A stretch of 64,000 nucleotides of DNA, from assembly GCA_032821775.1 (NCBI GenBank), contig JAVLRN010000006.1:62001-126000 (forward strand). The letters are read 5' to 3'. Positions within the stretch are counted from its first letter, which is position 1; each line of letters opens with the position of its first letter. The notes under the pieces were generated by a model. The model did no database searches. It was given only the letters and a program-made list of their open reading frames with translations, and was not told the DNA's origin. Shown one piece after another: positions 19,526 through 31,404 of this stretch. The translations under genes and the position numbers were made by a program. The stretch comes from Sanguinoderma infundibulare (lineage: Eukaryota; Basidiomycota; Agaricomycetes; Polyporales; Polyporaceae).

Positions 19526-20096
19526 ACCCGTGTCGGGAGCGGGATGAGGGATGGAGAGAAGCGGCGTGCGCTACGAGGGCGCGAGGCCGTGTTGGTTGCG
19601 GCGACTGTCCTTCTGTTGTTCTGCATATGGCCGATGCTCGCTCACTTTCTCCGCTGTTCATAGAGTACTACCTACATACCCTAATTTTTTCCGGTGTGTG
19701 CAAACCAAAACTACACGCTGATTTTAGCAAAGGTCTTGAAGGAAGTTCCGCATGATCAGCCAGGCATCATCAGCGAGGTCGAGTCCTCTCTATGTATGTC
19801 ATGTTGGATATCGCGGACGCGCCATGGATTATTCGCGCAGTCACACGGAGGAGGTAGAGCAGAGAGGGCTTTCGGGGCAGCCCGAAACACGATCCAATCC
19901 ATTCCGATACGAAACCAAAACCGCAAACGAAAACACCAGACTCCAGAGGCAATACAGCACAGCGAAACAACAGGCAGAACAGAACGGTGACTAGGGCTAC
20001 AGCGCGCAGCGACGAAAGCGTCCGCGATTACAGGTACTACTACAATGGGGCAGCTTCGAAGAGCTCAAGGCGGATCCAGACAGACGGAAAATAAAA

Positions 20097-21548
20097 TTAC
20101 ATCACAAAGTTCTCGACGAGGTAGCACGCGCCGAGGAGAAGGGAGAGCTTCGCGACGTACGCCGTGCTCCATCCCTCCGGCCACGACGTCTCCTCGTGCT
20201 CGCGCTCCCGCGCGGGGGTGCGGGCGGAAGCGGGGGATGGGGATGAGGGTGGCGGGTGGGTGGACGAAGGAGAGGCGCGTTCCGCGCCCTTCTTCGACGG
20301 CGAACTCGAGCTCTTCTTCGGACTCGGAGTCTTCGGGCTCGCGTGAGCGCTCGGGGCTGCTCTCCTCTTCGGAGGCGTCGCCGCGGGCGTGTCGTTCTTC
20401 GGAGACTTGGACGGAGTCTTCCGAGGGCTCCCTCTCTGCATTTTGGGACGCGCCGGAGAGGGAGAGGGCGAGCGGGAGCGCGGGGGCTGGGCGACCGCGG
20501 ACACCTCTGAGTCCTCGGACGATGACGACGTCGTGGACGTCAGGGACGGCGCGCGGAACCGGTTGCGCGGACGCACGAGCTAAAAGGAGAAGAGGAAGAT
20601 CTGTTAGCCATACATGATGCAAGAGACAAAAAAGCGAGGAGGGGGACGTACCGGACGCGAGGCGGAAGATCTCGAGTTTGGAGGGGAGACTCGGACTCGC
20701 TGGCAGACTGACTCGAAGGCTCGTTGGCTAGGGCGGCGGCGGCGGCCCAGGGCGACCATCCGGGTGTCTGGGATGCACTCGCGGGAGCGGGAGCGGAACG
20801 GCGGAGGGCGCGCTTCGTCGGACGCGGGCTCGGGCTCGCGTGCGCGCGCCGTTCGTAGGGGGTCGCGAACCAACGCTTTTCGGGTCGCCGGACTGATGGA
20901 CTCGGAGTTGGAGCTGTCGGCTGTGGTGGGGCGAAGATGACGGGTAATGGAGTGAGCGGCCGGTCTTCGAGTTCGGCTGGCTGCTCCGAGTCGCTGGCAG
21001 GAACGTGTTCAGCAGGCTCGAGGGGGGCCGCCTGCTCTTCGACGAGTGAGGGCGGAACAGGTGTCTCAGGCTCAGCCTCGGGCACTGGAAGCGGGAAGGT
21101 GCTCGAGACTAAGGGTTCGGGCGCACTTGGAGAGACCCGATCCGTAGACGAAGTCCACGGTGCTAGGGACTCGGCTTCCTTCCCTGACGATGAATCCGCC
21201 AGTGCCAAGGGCGCGACCTCCGGCTGTACAGTAGGCTCGCGCTCGGGTTCCGGCTCAGTGGTCGACACCAGCTGGGGTTGCTCCGGCTCCTTGTAGCTGA
21301 AATCGAACTTGAACTCGAATTTGAACTGAGGCGCATTCTCCGACGTCGGCGCTGCCGAAGGTTGCTCCTGCTGTTGGACGTTCAGCGGAGGGGGAGGCGC
21401 GACAAGTCCTGCGTCGATCCCGTGCACCGAGTTGTCGCGATCCAGATCCCTGTGGCTGTGCGGATGGTAGCCGAGGCGTTGAGTAGCGTGTGGCCAAGTG
21501 GGGCAAGCGGCGACGGGAGTACCAGGTAGAACGAGTGTGATAGGGCAT
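20097..21548 (-). pseudogene. Ser/Pro-rich protein gene, shifted by 10-bp deletion (unit 2)
   Basis: Exon equivalents are 21548-21523, 21449-20652 and 20579-20097. Exon 2 is 10 bp shorter than in unit 1 (deletion in the AGGGCGCAGGAG stretch near 7280). With the usual donor the last exon is then read out of frame and ends in SCVRATGSARRP, losing the hydrophobic tail. Two alternative donors, GTCCGG 5 nt upstream or GTCCCC 4 nt downstream, would restore frame, so the break is probable rather than certain. The last exon itself is still open and one codon longer than in unit 1. Confidence 0.6.
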
Positions 21549-21780
21549 GTTTTGGGGACTATAGCACGGTAGGAGCATGTTTTGGGGACTATAGTATGGT
21601 AGGAGCATGTTTTAGGGACTATAGTGCGGTAGGAGCGTGTTTCAGGGACTATAGCACGGTAGGAGCATGTTTTGGGGACTAAAGTATGGTAGGAGCATGT
21701 TTTGGGCTCTATAGTTCAGTAGGAGCATGTTTTGGGGACTGTAGTACAGTAGGAGCATGTTTTAGGGACTATAGTACGAT
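21541..21780. repeat. 30-bp minisatellite x 8 (unit 2)
   Basis: Same eight repeats in the same variant order as in unit 1. Confidence 0.95.
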
Positions 21781-22065
21781 AGGGAGCTCCGGGAGATGAT
21801 AGGATGGGTCTGCAGACAGGAGGACATGTTTTGAACAGAAGCGCACTCAATTCGACCATCATGGGCTGAGTGAAAACCACTTGATTCAGTACAGCTACGC
21901 TAGACAAAGTACTTTACTCGTATATACACACCATGGACTCCCGCAAATCAACACTCATCCGACTTGAGAGGCCATGCATTGCGCGCAAAAGAGCCTGAGG
22001 ATGTTGAGATGCGTGGCCCCGCGCTGAATGAACTAGCTCACCCTAGGGTGTCGCTTCCGCGGTTT

Positions 22066-22683
22066 TCAGTTGGGAGATTGTGAGAGATGGAATAACGCGT
22101 GAGCAGTGATGTAGGGAGGAATACCGGAAGCGGCCGACGTCGTCCATGGGCGAGCGGAGACCGTACCAAGTATCCATACTGTGAAAGTTTGAGATTCGCG
22201 CGGGAGCTCCTGGAAATAGACGTCAGTGAACTACGTGAGACTCGTTCAAGGACGTACCATGTTCGGGTACTCCGCAAGCAAACGCTGCAGTATGATTGCG
22301 TTCCGAGCGGACGTGGTACCAAGATGCATGCTCAAAGCTACGAATGTTCTGTTGACAGGCTGCGGTAAGTGTTCGCGATGACGCGCTCCCACATAATCGA
22401 AAGAACGACGTACCAACTGTGTACTTGACGTGATCGCGCCCTCGACAAGAGGACAGGGACCCGGTCGACGCCGGGTGGCCGTTGCAAGCTCTGTACAGCA
22501 CTCGCGTGCCTCTGCTCGTTGCTTCCCTGCTGTGCATCTCTTTTTTTCGTGCGCGCACCGTTTTTCCGCTTTCGGGTTCAGTCCGCTTGGGGCACGCGCC
22601 TGCAAACGCTTTAACTGGCTGACCGCAGTACCAAACCAGCGCAAAGGATTACATACCAAATAATACCGATAAGGCATGCGCAC
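22066..22683 (-). CDS. Unknown spliced gene (unit 2)
   Basis: Copy of the 8666-9283 region. The middle donor is GTACGT. A private C to T change at 22588 falls in the upstream exon or intron. Confidence 0.3.
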
Positions 22684-22737
22684 GCCGAGAGTCGTGCAGA
22701 CTCGGACTGTGCGATGTGACCTCCGTTGGGCCTGCTC

Positions 22738-23771
22738 TCAACAAGTGCGATGACGAGGAGACCGACAGAGGTCACGAGCACGAAGAGACAAGAGCCCCAT
22801 CAGACTCGTCTGCACAGTGGTGTTGCGCAGGAGCTGGGGGTTCTTCACGAGTTTTACATACTGGTGCGGATGGTGGGGGCGCCGCCTCCGGCCTTTGCGG
22901 CAGTCGGTCTTCTGTCCTTCGGGGCTCCGTGCGCAGAGGAGCTTGTGGATAACGATGATCGTCGTTGGGCATGCTAGGACACAGATCTGGCCTTGGGCCG
23001 CCTGAGGGTGGGTACGACAGTTGACCGGGCGGAGCAGCGGGCGGGTACGGGACGCTGTACTGATTCCACATTGAGCATGCAGAGGAGGTGGGGCGCAGCC
23101 TGGTTGGGGATATCCAGGTTGCGCGGGGTATGTTGGAGGAGGGCCGCTGTAGGCGGGCAGAGGAGGGGCGTGCTGAATGGGCTGTGCGGGGGTGCTCTGG
23201 AACTGGCACTGGAAGAGGCCGTCGAGCTCGGAGTTCTTTAGGACCTGCTGGCAGTATGACACTGCCTGCGAGGTTGGCTGGACGACGCGCGACTCGTTGA
23301 GCATGGAAACGCGGTTTATTAGCGCGACACCGATAGAGACGCACCGTGTTGCGCGGCTGCTGCACGAAGACCTGGGTGAGCTTGATCATGGTCGCGTCGC
23401 TGTTGAGCGTCTTCGCGAGGTCGATCATCGCGTCCGCCGCATTCCGCTGGTCGCAGGGACCGGCAGCGTCGAGGAGCGTCGAGAATGCGGTCACGGAGAC
23501 CGGGTTGCACTTCTCAGTGCCACCAGCCGCGAGCTGTCAAAATGAAAGTCAACGGTCGCTCTCACGGTTCGAAAACTGTCAAAAAAGTCGTGGATGAAGT
23601 GCGCGGGGCGAACTGGACACCTACACAAGCCTGCTCCCAGAGCGCAGTCGAAGCAGAGATGGTTTGGGCGATGCGTTTGTTGAGAGGCGCGCCCTGGGCG
23701 TATGGATAAGGGTGTGTGTGCGTGGGCGGTACTTCCTGGGGATGGTACATGTATTGACTGTCGGACGCCAT
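22738..23771 (-). CDS. Conserved unknown protein, CNPVS/QQPRNTP type (unit 2)
   Basis: Exons at 23771-23625, 23533-23345 and 23277 downward, same splice sites as in unit 1. The same frame problem occurs in the Pro/Tyr-rich tail, so it is not an isolated base error in one unit. Confidence 0.5.
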
Positions 23772-24453
23772 TTGGGACGGAAGATGGCGGGATGGGGGGG
23801 CGGCTGTCGATAGTAGCGCGGACCGGGGGCTCTAGAGCGGTCGGACGCGAGAGCGTGGCCAAGCGTTGAGTAAGAAGTTGTGGAGGCTATGCTGAAACGT
23901 GCAGACTGATCAGCGAGCGCATTGTGGGATGTGGAAGAGGACCGGACATGGTCATGAGTGGTGGTGGGAGGGAGACACGCACTGAAAGAGTCTGGGGGTC
24001 ATCAAAGGCACATGGAGGAGGCAAAGACGCGTCAAAAGGGAGCGGGGGCTACATAGATAGCATGGGAGTGAGAAGGCAAGGTTTGCCGCGGGGAATGACG
24101 GCCGGTCTGCATGCGGGATAGGACGAACTGGGAGTGATAGTACGCCCATCCCGTTCACGATCTCCGTGCTCACGACACTGATTCCATCCACCCGAAACTC
24201 AAAGTTCTCCTCGTCCAGGTCCTGGTGCAGGATTCCGACCGGCCCGTTGCCATCCCCGTCCTCGCTTGATGACAATGACGATGCGCACTCGACGCTCTCT
24301 GGAGGTCATCTCGACTTTTTCTGTCAAGTTGTCCTCCCGCGCCTTCTCCATCCTTCCCACTCTCACACTCCGACCGCGACCTCTTCACCTCCTTCCCTTC
24401 CCTCTCCGCCGCAAGCTCAGAGCCCTCGCGGTTTGCATGCTTCGCCAGTTACC

Positions 24454-25073
24454 TGCACTCCTGGATCTTCGCGAGCAGCACCTTCTTCTTGAGCCGCCCG
24501 AGCTCGCGCTGCATGGGCTACTTACTGTCCGCCTCTGGATCCAATGCGGCGGCCTCTGAAAGCGTAGCGCGAAAGAGTGCGTCGTGCTCGGGGTCGAGGG
24601 CATGGAGGTCGTGTTTTGAGGTCGGCAGGGGTTGCTGTTCAGCGCGCGGGTACAATGTTGAGACAGGAATGCATTCGAGGGGGACAAGATGACTTACTGG
24701 GCATGAGGTATTTTGAATTGAGCGTGGTGAGGAGGGGAGAGTCCATTGCGGACTCGGACAGCTACCATGATTGAGTTAGCTGAGCTGCATGCGATGAAAA
24801 CAGGAAAAGACGCACAGAGCTACCGTGCCAAGACAGTAGTCGAACAAACCGCGGAGTCTCTGACTGCGTTCCAGCCCACTCCGCATCAAGGAGAGTCCAT
24901 ACAGCGCCGTCTGGCCCGACGGTGAAGTTGACTACGGGGACGGCGAAGTCGACTACAAGTACGAGTGACGAAGACAACATGCCCTCCTCAGGGAACCGTG
25001 TATAGAACAGCGTGGAGGCACTGACGCACATCAGTAACCGGTCCCGTCCTCGCTCGATGACCACGATGCGCAC
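24454..25073 (-). pseudogene. Trm82-like remnant (unit 2)
   Basis: Same segments and same in-frame TAG (24520-24518) as unit 1. Confidence 0.33.
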
Positions 25074-26131
25074 TCAACGCTCTCTGGAGGCTGGCTAGGT
25101 GCAGAAGAGGCGTCTTTCGAAAGAATCCAAAGCGACGAGCAAACAGACAATTAGCTCACCTTGCAAGTTGTGTAATAGTTGTAGGAGACCGTGTAGAGGC
25201 CGTTGTCGCACTGTAGTAGTCATGAGTCGATGACCGGGGGCCAAGACATAAGAGAAGGGACGGATGGGTCAAGGGAGAAGGGGGAAGGGGGAAGGGAGGT
25301 AGACAGGGAAGGGTGGGGAGACGTCCGAAGGGATCCAAGTCCCCGTTCACGACCGACAGCGTGGCCAAAGCAATGCAAACAGAAGGGTAAACCAATTCGC
25401 TTAGCCATGTCGCGACATGGATTTGATGAGCTCTTCTGTTGGGCGCCCAGGGGTCTTCGTGGATGGTTCGTCAGCTGAGACACGGCTGTATCCACAGAGT
25501 TGTTCCGGGTTGGCGTGTGTGCAGGGTTCCGCAGTGGTGGGCAGGGCGAGCGGCCCTCGGAGGTGTCTGGAAGGGCGTCTTGCTCTGCAATCCCAGGATG
25601 ATTGGCAGCTTGCGTGAGCGACTCCCATTCGCTTCTTCAGAGTTTACAGTCAGTAATTGGAGAGACCAGGCCGGATCCAGAGGGAACATCACTCTGGAAC
25701 AATTCCAATTGGCGGTATGTGTCGTGGAGACGACCGTGGTTCGACGCAAATCAGTTGCAAGGATTCTGTCCCTGGCGGCGACTTTGTGCAACCTCATGTG
25801 CCCGCAGGCGGCCCGCAGCATCATGAATGATAAAATTACATACCAAGAGAGCCTTAAATGTGCGGATCTTCACGGATATAGAGACGGGTTGCCGAAGATG
25901 ATAGTGGGGATAATCAAGCAGATCAAGCGCCAGAGGAGGCGCGGATGAGTGGACGAAATAGGAAATAGTCCTCGCTTGTCCACTCACTGCCACACGGTCA
26001 CCATCTACATACTGAGTCCGGCCACGAACAGTCTCGACGTCTAAGCTCCCCGTGACTGTAGTACGACTATACTAGCTGGAGACGAAATTATAGTATCTGG
26101 TACACTACTGGCAACACTCGAAGACCGCCGA

Positions 26132-26839
26132 CTACCAGTCCTCAATCGGGTCATCCTCCAACTCGCAGCCATATGGACTCGGAACCCTACGTACAGGACT
26201 CTCGTCCTCGCTGAAGCTCGTAATCGGGTCTGACAACAGCTCTCTGCCCTCCGCCCGGCGCTCCGCGCTCTCCGTCACTCGCCTCGCTGACTTGGGTCCG
26301 TTCCGGACGTACCGGCCTTGTCGAAGGTCGAGCGGGTCCTTCTTGGGGCGGTACTTCCTTTTCTTTATGTCGGAACGGCCGAGGTCTGGCACGATGCCGT
26401 CGTGAAGAGGACCAGGAGCACAGCTCTCCAGGTTGTCGAGAGCGGCGCGGTACTCCTCGTCGGTGACGGGCTTGAAGCGCATCCGCCCGCTCTTCCACAA
26501 GCGAGCAATGCGGGAGATGTTGACGAGCCCCGTGATGTTGCTAAGGTTGGTGAAGGGGACATTTTGTGGCCAGCCGACGAGTTTGATGCGAAGAGCGAGG
26601 AAGACGAACTTGCGGTACGCGCTGAGTGTCCAGCGCATCTTGCATCCTTTGATACCGGACACTCGCGCTAGCACGACGATAGAGGCATGAACAATGGTGA
26701 GTGAGCTGTCAGATGCACGTAAATGAAAATACTCACAGAGCTCACTGTCCATAGACTGTCTTGTGTTCCCTCGGATGCTGCCTTCGCGACGCGCATAGTC
26801 CCTGCGGATGGTGTCGCCCACAGGGCGGAACCCCACCAT
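26132..26839 (-). CDS. GWPxxVPFxNLS-motif hypothetical protein (unit 2)
   Basis: Open and identical in translation to unit 1; the probable intron is at 26736-26668. Confidence 0.55.
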   Translation of the reverse strand: MVGFRPVGDTIRRDYARREGSIRGNTRQSMDSELCEYFHLRASDSSLTIVHASIVVLARVSGIKGCKMRWTLSAYRKFVFLALRIKLVGWPQNVPFTNLSNITGLVNISRIARLWKSGRMRFKPVTDEEYRAALDNLESCAPGPLHDGIVPDLGRSDIKKRKYRPKKDPLDLRQGRYVRNGPKSARRVTESAERRAEGRELLSDPITSFSEDESPVRRVPSPYGCELEDDPIEDW

Positions 26840-27629
26840 TGTCAGGTGTCGGAGGGTGGAGAGGGTCAAACGACGAGGATGCGGGTACGAGTGTGATGTG
26901 AGGGGATGAGGTAGACTGTTTGGAGCCACGCTCCAGTAATTGAGTGAGGCGCCTTCCGTGGTCGCATCTGGCTTACTGAGTATATCACGACACATCCAGG
27001 TATGCATAGTGCGCAGTATGATGCGACTCCTCTTTTTTTGGCTCGATGTTTCCAGGACTCGGCCGTTCCAGCCACGATGCTCTGCAGTGGTTACCCAGCC
27101 AGCCGGACACCTGGAGTCAGTTGGAATCAGCTACGTGGCGAGCTGCGATGCATCGGACTCATTTTTTCCAGGTTAGTGTTATCATCTGTTACGTATTAGT
27201 GAGAGCAAGCCCTAGACTTGAGCGCAAAGCGGCCGCTCAATCGGAATCATCAAATTTGTTTCCACCAAGGCGGACCAAAATATTCCAGCATGTATCCGAG
27301 ATTTGGAGCATGAACTTGAAGAACGTCTACACTGCATTCTCGTTTGACGCGAACACTGTGGGCTTCGCCACACTGAAGTAGGGTTTGGCTTGCATGATTG
27401 TGATGGCAGCTCCAGTAGTCCTCAGTGAAAGACTCTGTTTGAGCTTCGGGCTGGGCTGGTAACCGGCATGAATAGAATATACGTGTCCATACTTGATGTA
27501 TTTGTACTGCTACAATATTCGTCTGTGCAATCATCCTCGTGAGCTATATGAAGTCGTCCGAATGCAGAGCAGGTGCAAAGTCTATTACCGTCCCTTTCGA
27601 GCCTGTCGCTCCTTCCGACTAGTATTGCC

Positions 27630-28592
27630 TCAATTGGCACGCTTGCCAGTGGGCGCGGGGACTGCCGGTCGATGGATAGTGCCTTCGAGCACACCATGCA
27701 CCATCCCAAAGGTGGCCCTGTCTCCGGTAATTATGACCTCATCAACCAACGTTTGAAAGTGCAGTGCGTAGAGCCACCACAGATTCGCTGTCCACGCTGA
27801 ACTTGTGGGGACCTCACAAATGTGACGGTAGGGCCTAGAATGCCCAGCAACATCTTCGTCATTCGAACGACCATACAAGATGCAGAGCTCCAGCCTATGC
27901 AGTCGACGGCTGCCTGCGGCGAGATGGGTCTTGAGGAGTGACTGTGCGCGCTGTTCCGGATTGAGAGATGAATTAGTTTGCATAATGATATGTACATGGC
28001 GTAAATCACCGTGGTATACCGAGGCAACTCGGAGATCAAAATCAATGATTCCCACCGGGTCTCGCATATCGCAACATGCGTCTCGCCCGGACGCCGAGGT
28101 CGTAGATTCAGATGTGCGATGACCGTCCCTTGACGACGGTGGGGGAATGCCGAATCGTAGCAGATCAAGATGCGAATATGAAGGTTCCGAGCGTGCGGAC
28201 GCGACGCCGACCATCGCGTGTGTCGTTAGGAACCCTTGTGGATCCTCCGAGCGGTTGTGCAGCATCGAAACAGGGAGCCGGCACCCGAGATCTGGAATAT
28301 TGATTGGGCCCGCAGGCCTGCACATGTCACAGACCGTGAGATCCTCCGTATCCATACTAAGAACATGAAGCTCGCTGATTCGAGCTGGCTCACCGCCTCT
28401 GGGTACCCAGCATGTCTCGACATGGAACTGCACGCTTGCCAGGTCGTGCCGGTGTCGCCTTCCGCCGAGTCCCGTCCGTGCCAATCGTTCGATGTCATCT
28501 GTCGCTCGGTGGCTCGGGCACAAGCGGGCGCCGAAGAATACCTGAGAACCTCGGTTTGGACCAGGGGGCTGGCTGCGGCGGCCAAAGTACAT
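27630..28592 (-). CDS. Hypothetical 320-aa open frame (unit 2)
   Basis: Copy of 14230-15192 with A at 28066, giving Met where unit 1 has Thr. Confidence 0.35.
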   Translation of the reverse strand: MYFGRRSQPPGPNRGSQVFFGARLCPSHRATDDIERLARTGLGGRRHRHDLASVQFHVETCWVPRGGEPARISELHVLSMDTEDLTVCDMCRPAGPINIPDLGCRLPVSMLHNRSEDPQGFLTTHAMVGVASARSEPSYSHLDLLRFGIPPPSSRDGHRTSESTTSASGRDACCDMRDPVGIIDFDLRVASVYHGDLRHVHIIMQTNSSLNPEQRAQSLLKTHLAAGSRRLHRLELCILYGRSNDEDVAGHSRPYRHICEVPTSSAWTANLWWLYALHFQTLVDEVIITGDRATFGMVHGVLEGTIHRPAVPAPTGKRAN

Positions 28593-30140
28593 CAAGAGCA
28601 CTAGATGATAAAATTATTCGCGTCCATTCATGACGACCGCAGTCCTCGCATGTGCGCTAGGGACGAATGTGATGCCGCACGACCGCACAAGACAACGCCC
28701 AGACCCCGGGCTGCAAAGGCTGGACGTTTCGAATGCTTAGCGAGCGGATGCATCGTGCGATTGCGGAGCTATGATGAAGCTGTTTCTGCACGGACAAATG
28801 TCAAATGTTAGTTGTGCCTCTGTCATAAATACGATCATCCAGGATCCACGACGACAGGCAAAGGCTGGGTTGGGGATAAGGGTCGAGCGTTGAACATCAA
28901 GGCGTGAGGTGAAGCAGGGGACAGGGACGTGAGCAGTGGATGGGCTTATGCCAGGAACTAGGCTCAGGGCGATGGTCGCGGCGGCGAAGATAGGCAAGCG
29001 CGACCGTACGTTCGCGCTTAGGATGTGAGGTTGACGACGGTGATTCGATTGATGGACACCGGCGGCGTCTGCTTCACTTGATACCGCTTCGAGTGCGGAT
29101 CGTGACGAGAACGAGGCCTGGAAGCGGGCATGTCGGTGGCATGTGGGTCAGTTTCGCGGCAGAGCAATAGCCTCCCCTGAAGAAGCGCAGTATTAAAGAC
29201 CTGAAGAGGGGACGTAAATGGCTCAGTACTCACCTGCCTTGTACACACCCCACCCGCCGGTACGTCTTGTCTCGGGCTGGCAGCTTCCTCTCTACACACT
29301 GACGATGCTCCTCAGGCCCATTGCACACGATCCGGCGCGTGACGTCCGAGGTACGTCCTCTCCGCGAGAGTGTTGTCCACACATCCGCGCTAACCGTTCG
29401 ACATACAGCGCCGCGGCGACGTCGAAAGGTGGGCTGCACACCGAATGAAGGTATGTCAGTCAATCTAAAGTACTTGAGGTTAACGCTCACAGTGTCCTTG
29501 ATTTGTAGGTAATGGCTGTCCGGAACCCGTCGTGACGATCGCCGGCATTGGGCGGAGGCGGGGCGACGGCGACAAAGGTTAGAGCAGGGGCGCGACCGCT
29601 TCTTGACCGGGTTTCGGCGGAATGAAACGAACGAGTAGGTCTTGCTGTTGTTCCCACGGGTGAGCATTACTGACTCTCGGTTCGCTTTGGTGCGGTCTTG
29701 GTAGTGCGCCGGCGGCGTTCTTGCACGGTGACTTATGCGATTGCCGAGGGTGAGGTCCGAGGTGTTCGAGGTCGGGGATTGCAGCTATGCGTGCTTCAGT
29801 GCAGACACTGGAAGACCGACGGCCCGGTTCGTGTACGAGTTATAGAGTGCGACATAGTTGATTGCTGCGGGAATCGAGGTGACGAGGACAACGGGATGGG
29901 ATGGTACCTGTCTCAAGTCCGCGTCTCTGTCGAGCTTGGTTCGAGTTCAAGTGGCGCTGCGCGCGTGGGGTTGCGTTGGTTATGACGCGACACGACTCGT
30001 GGGGGTTTCTTCTTCTGAGCCAGGAATGGAGCCGGGGCAATGGCTGGGAGCGCAGATCATAACGGCGGGGTGGAGGGGAAGACGCAGTGAGGAGCAGGTG
30101 CACCGTCGCATCTGGTGACCTTCCCTATTGTAAGAGAGTG
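28593..30140 (-). other. Unresolved multi-exon minus-strand gene (unit 2)
   Basis: The two 57-bp introns recur at 29490-29434 and 29233-29177. The product is not determined. Confidence 0.3.
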
Positions 30141-30386
30141 TTAAACCAAGGCCAGAATCGGCCACGATGTTCGGAGACACAGGGCCGTTCTCCAACGTCT
30201 GCTCTCCGAGTCGTGCTTCAGTCGTGGGGTGTTCAGCGACGCGTCCTCGTCCTCGCCCTCCACCAACGCCAACAGTCTCGGCGAGGGGACATTGAGCAGC
30301 CGCTCCCGCCCGCGTTCGCACTCCCTGAGCGCGAACCCGAGCTCCTTCCACAGCCGGTCGTACGCCGGCAACGCCGGGGTGGTCAT
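30141..30386 (-). CDS. Small helical hypothetical protein (unit 2)
   Basis: Identical to the 81-aa frame at 16741-16986. Confidence 0.35.
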   Translation of the reverse strand: MTTPALPAYDRLWKELGFALRECERGRERLLNVPSPRLLALVEGEDEDASLNTPRLKHDSESRRWRTALCLRTSWPILALV

Positions 30387-31404
30387 GGACGTTCGACGTT
30401 GATGTTGAGTCGTCCATGATCCTGGGAGTCTTGACACAATCATACACTTGTACTCGGCTCTACCAGTGTCTATTCACTGTGGAGGCCATGCCGCCATCCA
30501 TTCAGGTACTAGCGAGCTCGGTAGACGTTCAGGAACGTGGACGCCACAAATGGCCTTGCTGGCCCCATAATCAGTCGACTAGCTGGAGAAGGGCAGTCCT
30601 AATCGATTTCCTTCAGGCCGAGGTCGAGACACGTACCTACTATCGCTCTCGTCGGAGCTTCTGTGTGCATTCTGGCTGTCCCCTTGGACCCGTTCTCCGC
30701 GTTTCCGCCGGGCAGTGAAGATTGGGACTGGGATTATCTGTGCTTCTGTACGCGTGAATTGAGAGGGCCTATCCGGATGGAACCTGGCTGGGAACCTTGA
30801 GCTTATCCTTTACGCTCGCCGCTACGAGAGAAGCACATGCCTCGGGTGATATCAGAGTCGAGTCGAGATGGAGACGGCGGCAGGAGACCAGCGTCGGCTG
30901 GATTCATTGATTCGATCTCGGTGGCGTGGACGGGCCGGAAACTTCGATCTCAGATTCGCGCGCATAAATGATCGAAGCCTGGCATGTGAGCAGCGACTGC
31001 CCACCTCGATCCCACACCTCCCTGCCAGAGACCCGACGTGCGGCGACGAGAGCGGTGAGTAACGAGACACGTCATTGCACGCCGGCGCTCCTCTGGCCTG
31101 CCAAGTCGGCCAGGAACTCACGCAATACGCAGTTGTCAAGTGGCGTGCAAACCGGTATGATACGGACAGTCGAGCGCGAGCTCTGAACGCCTGGTTGTGC
31201 AAGTAGCAATGCGAGTGCAAGGTGCCGCACTCGCACAGCCAGTCGGCCGAGGACGGAGGTCGTGAACAAGATTTAAATACCGGGCAACGCGCCTTAACGC
31301 TCTCCGTCGTCCCTCCACCACCCGCTTCGACTCGGACAGGCCATCCAGTCAAGTCCACTAGACCTTTACATGTTATCCTTGGCGACCTCTAGATAATTCC
31401 CCCA

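Larger units (their letters stand above)
17642..31041. repeat. Tandem array unit 2 (13,400 bp)
   Basis: Head-to-tail copy with no indel relative to units 3 and 4. Substitutions private to it include 22588 (C to T) and 25737 (C to T), both at CpG. Its carrier and Ser/Pro-rich genes carry the shared frameshifts. The left junction joins the end of module B (...CCCGACGTGC) to the RIB3 upstream region, so no RIB3 coding sequence is present. Confidence 0.95.
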
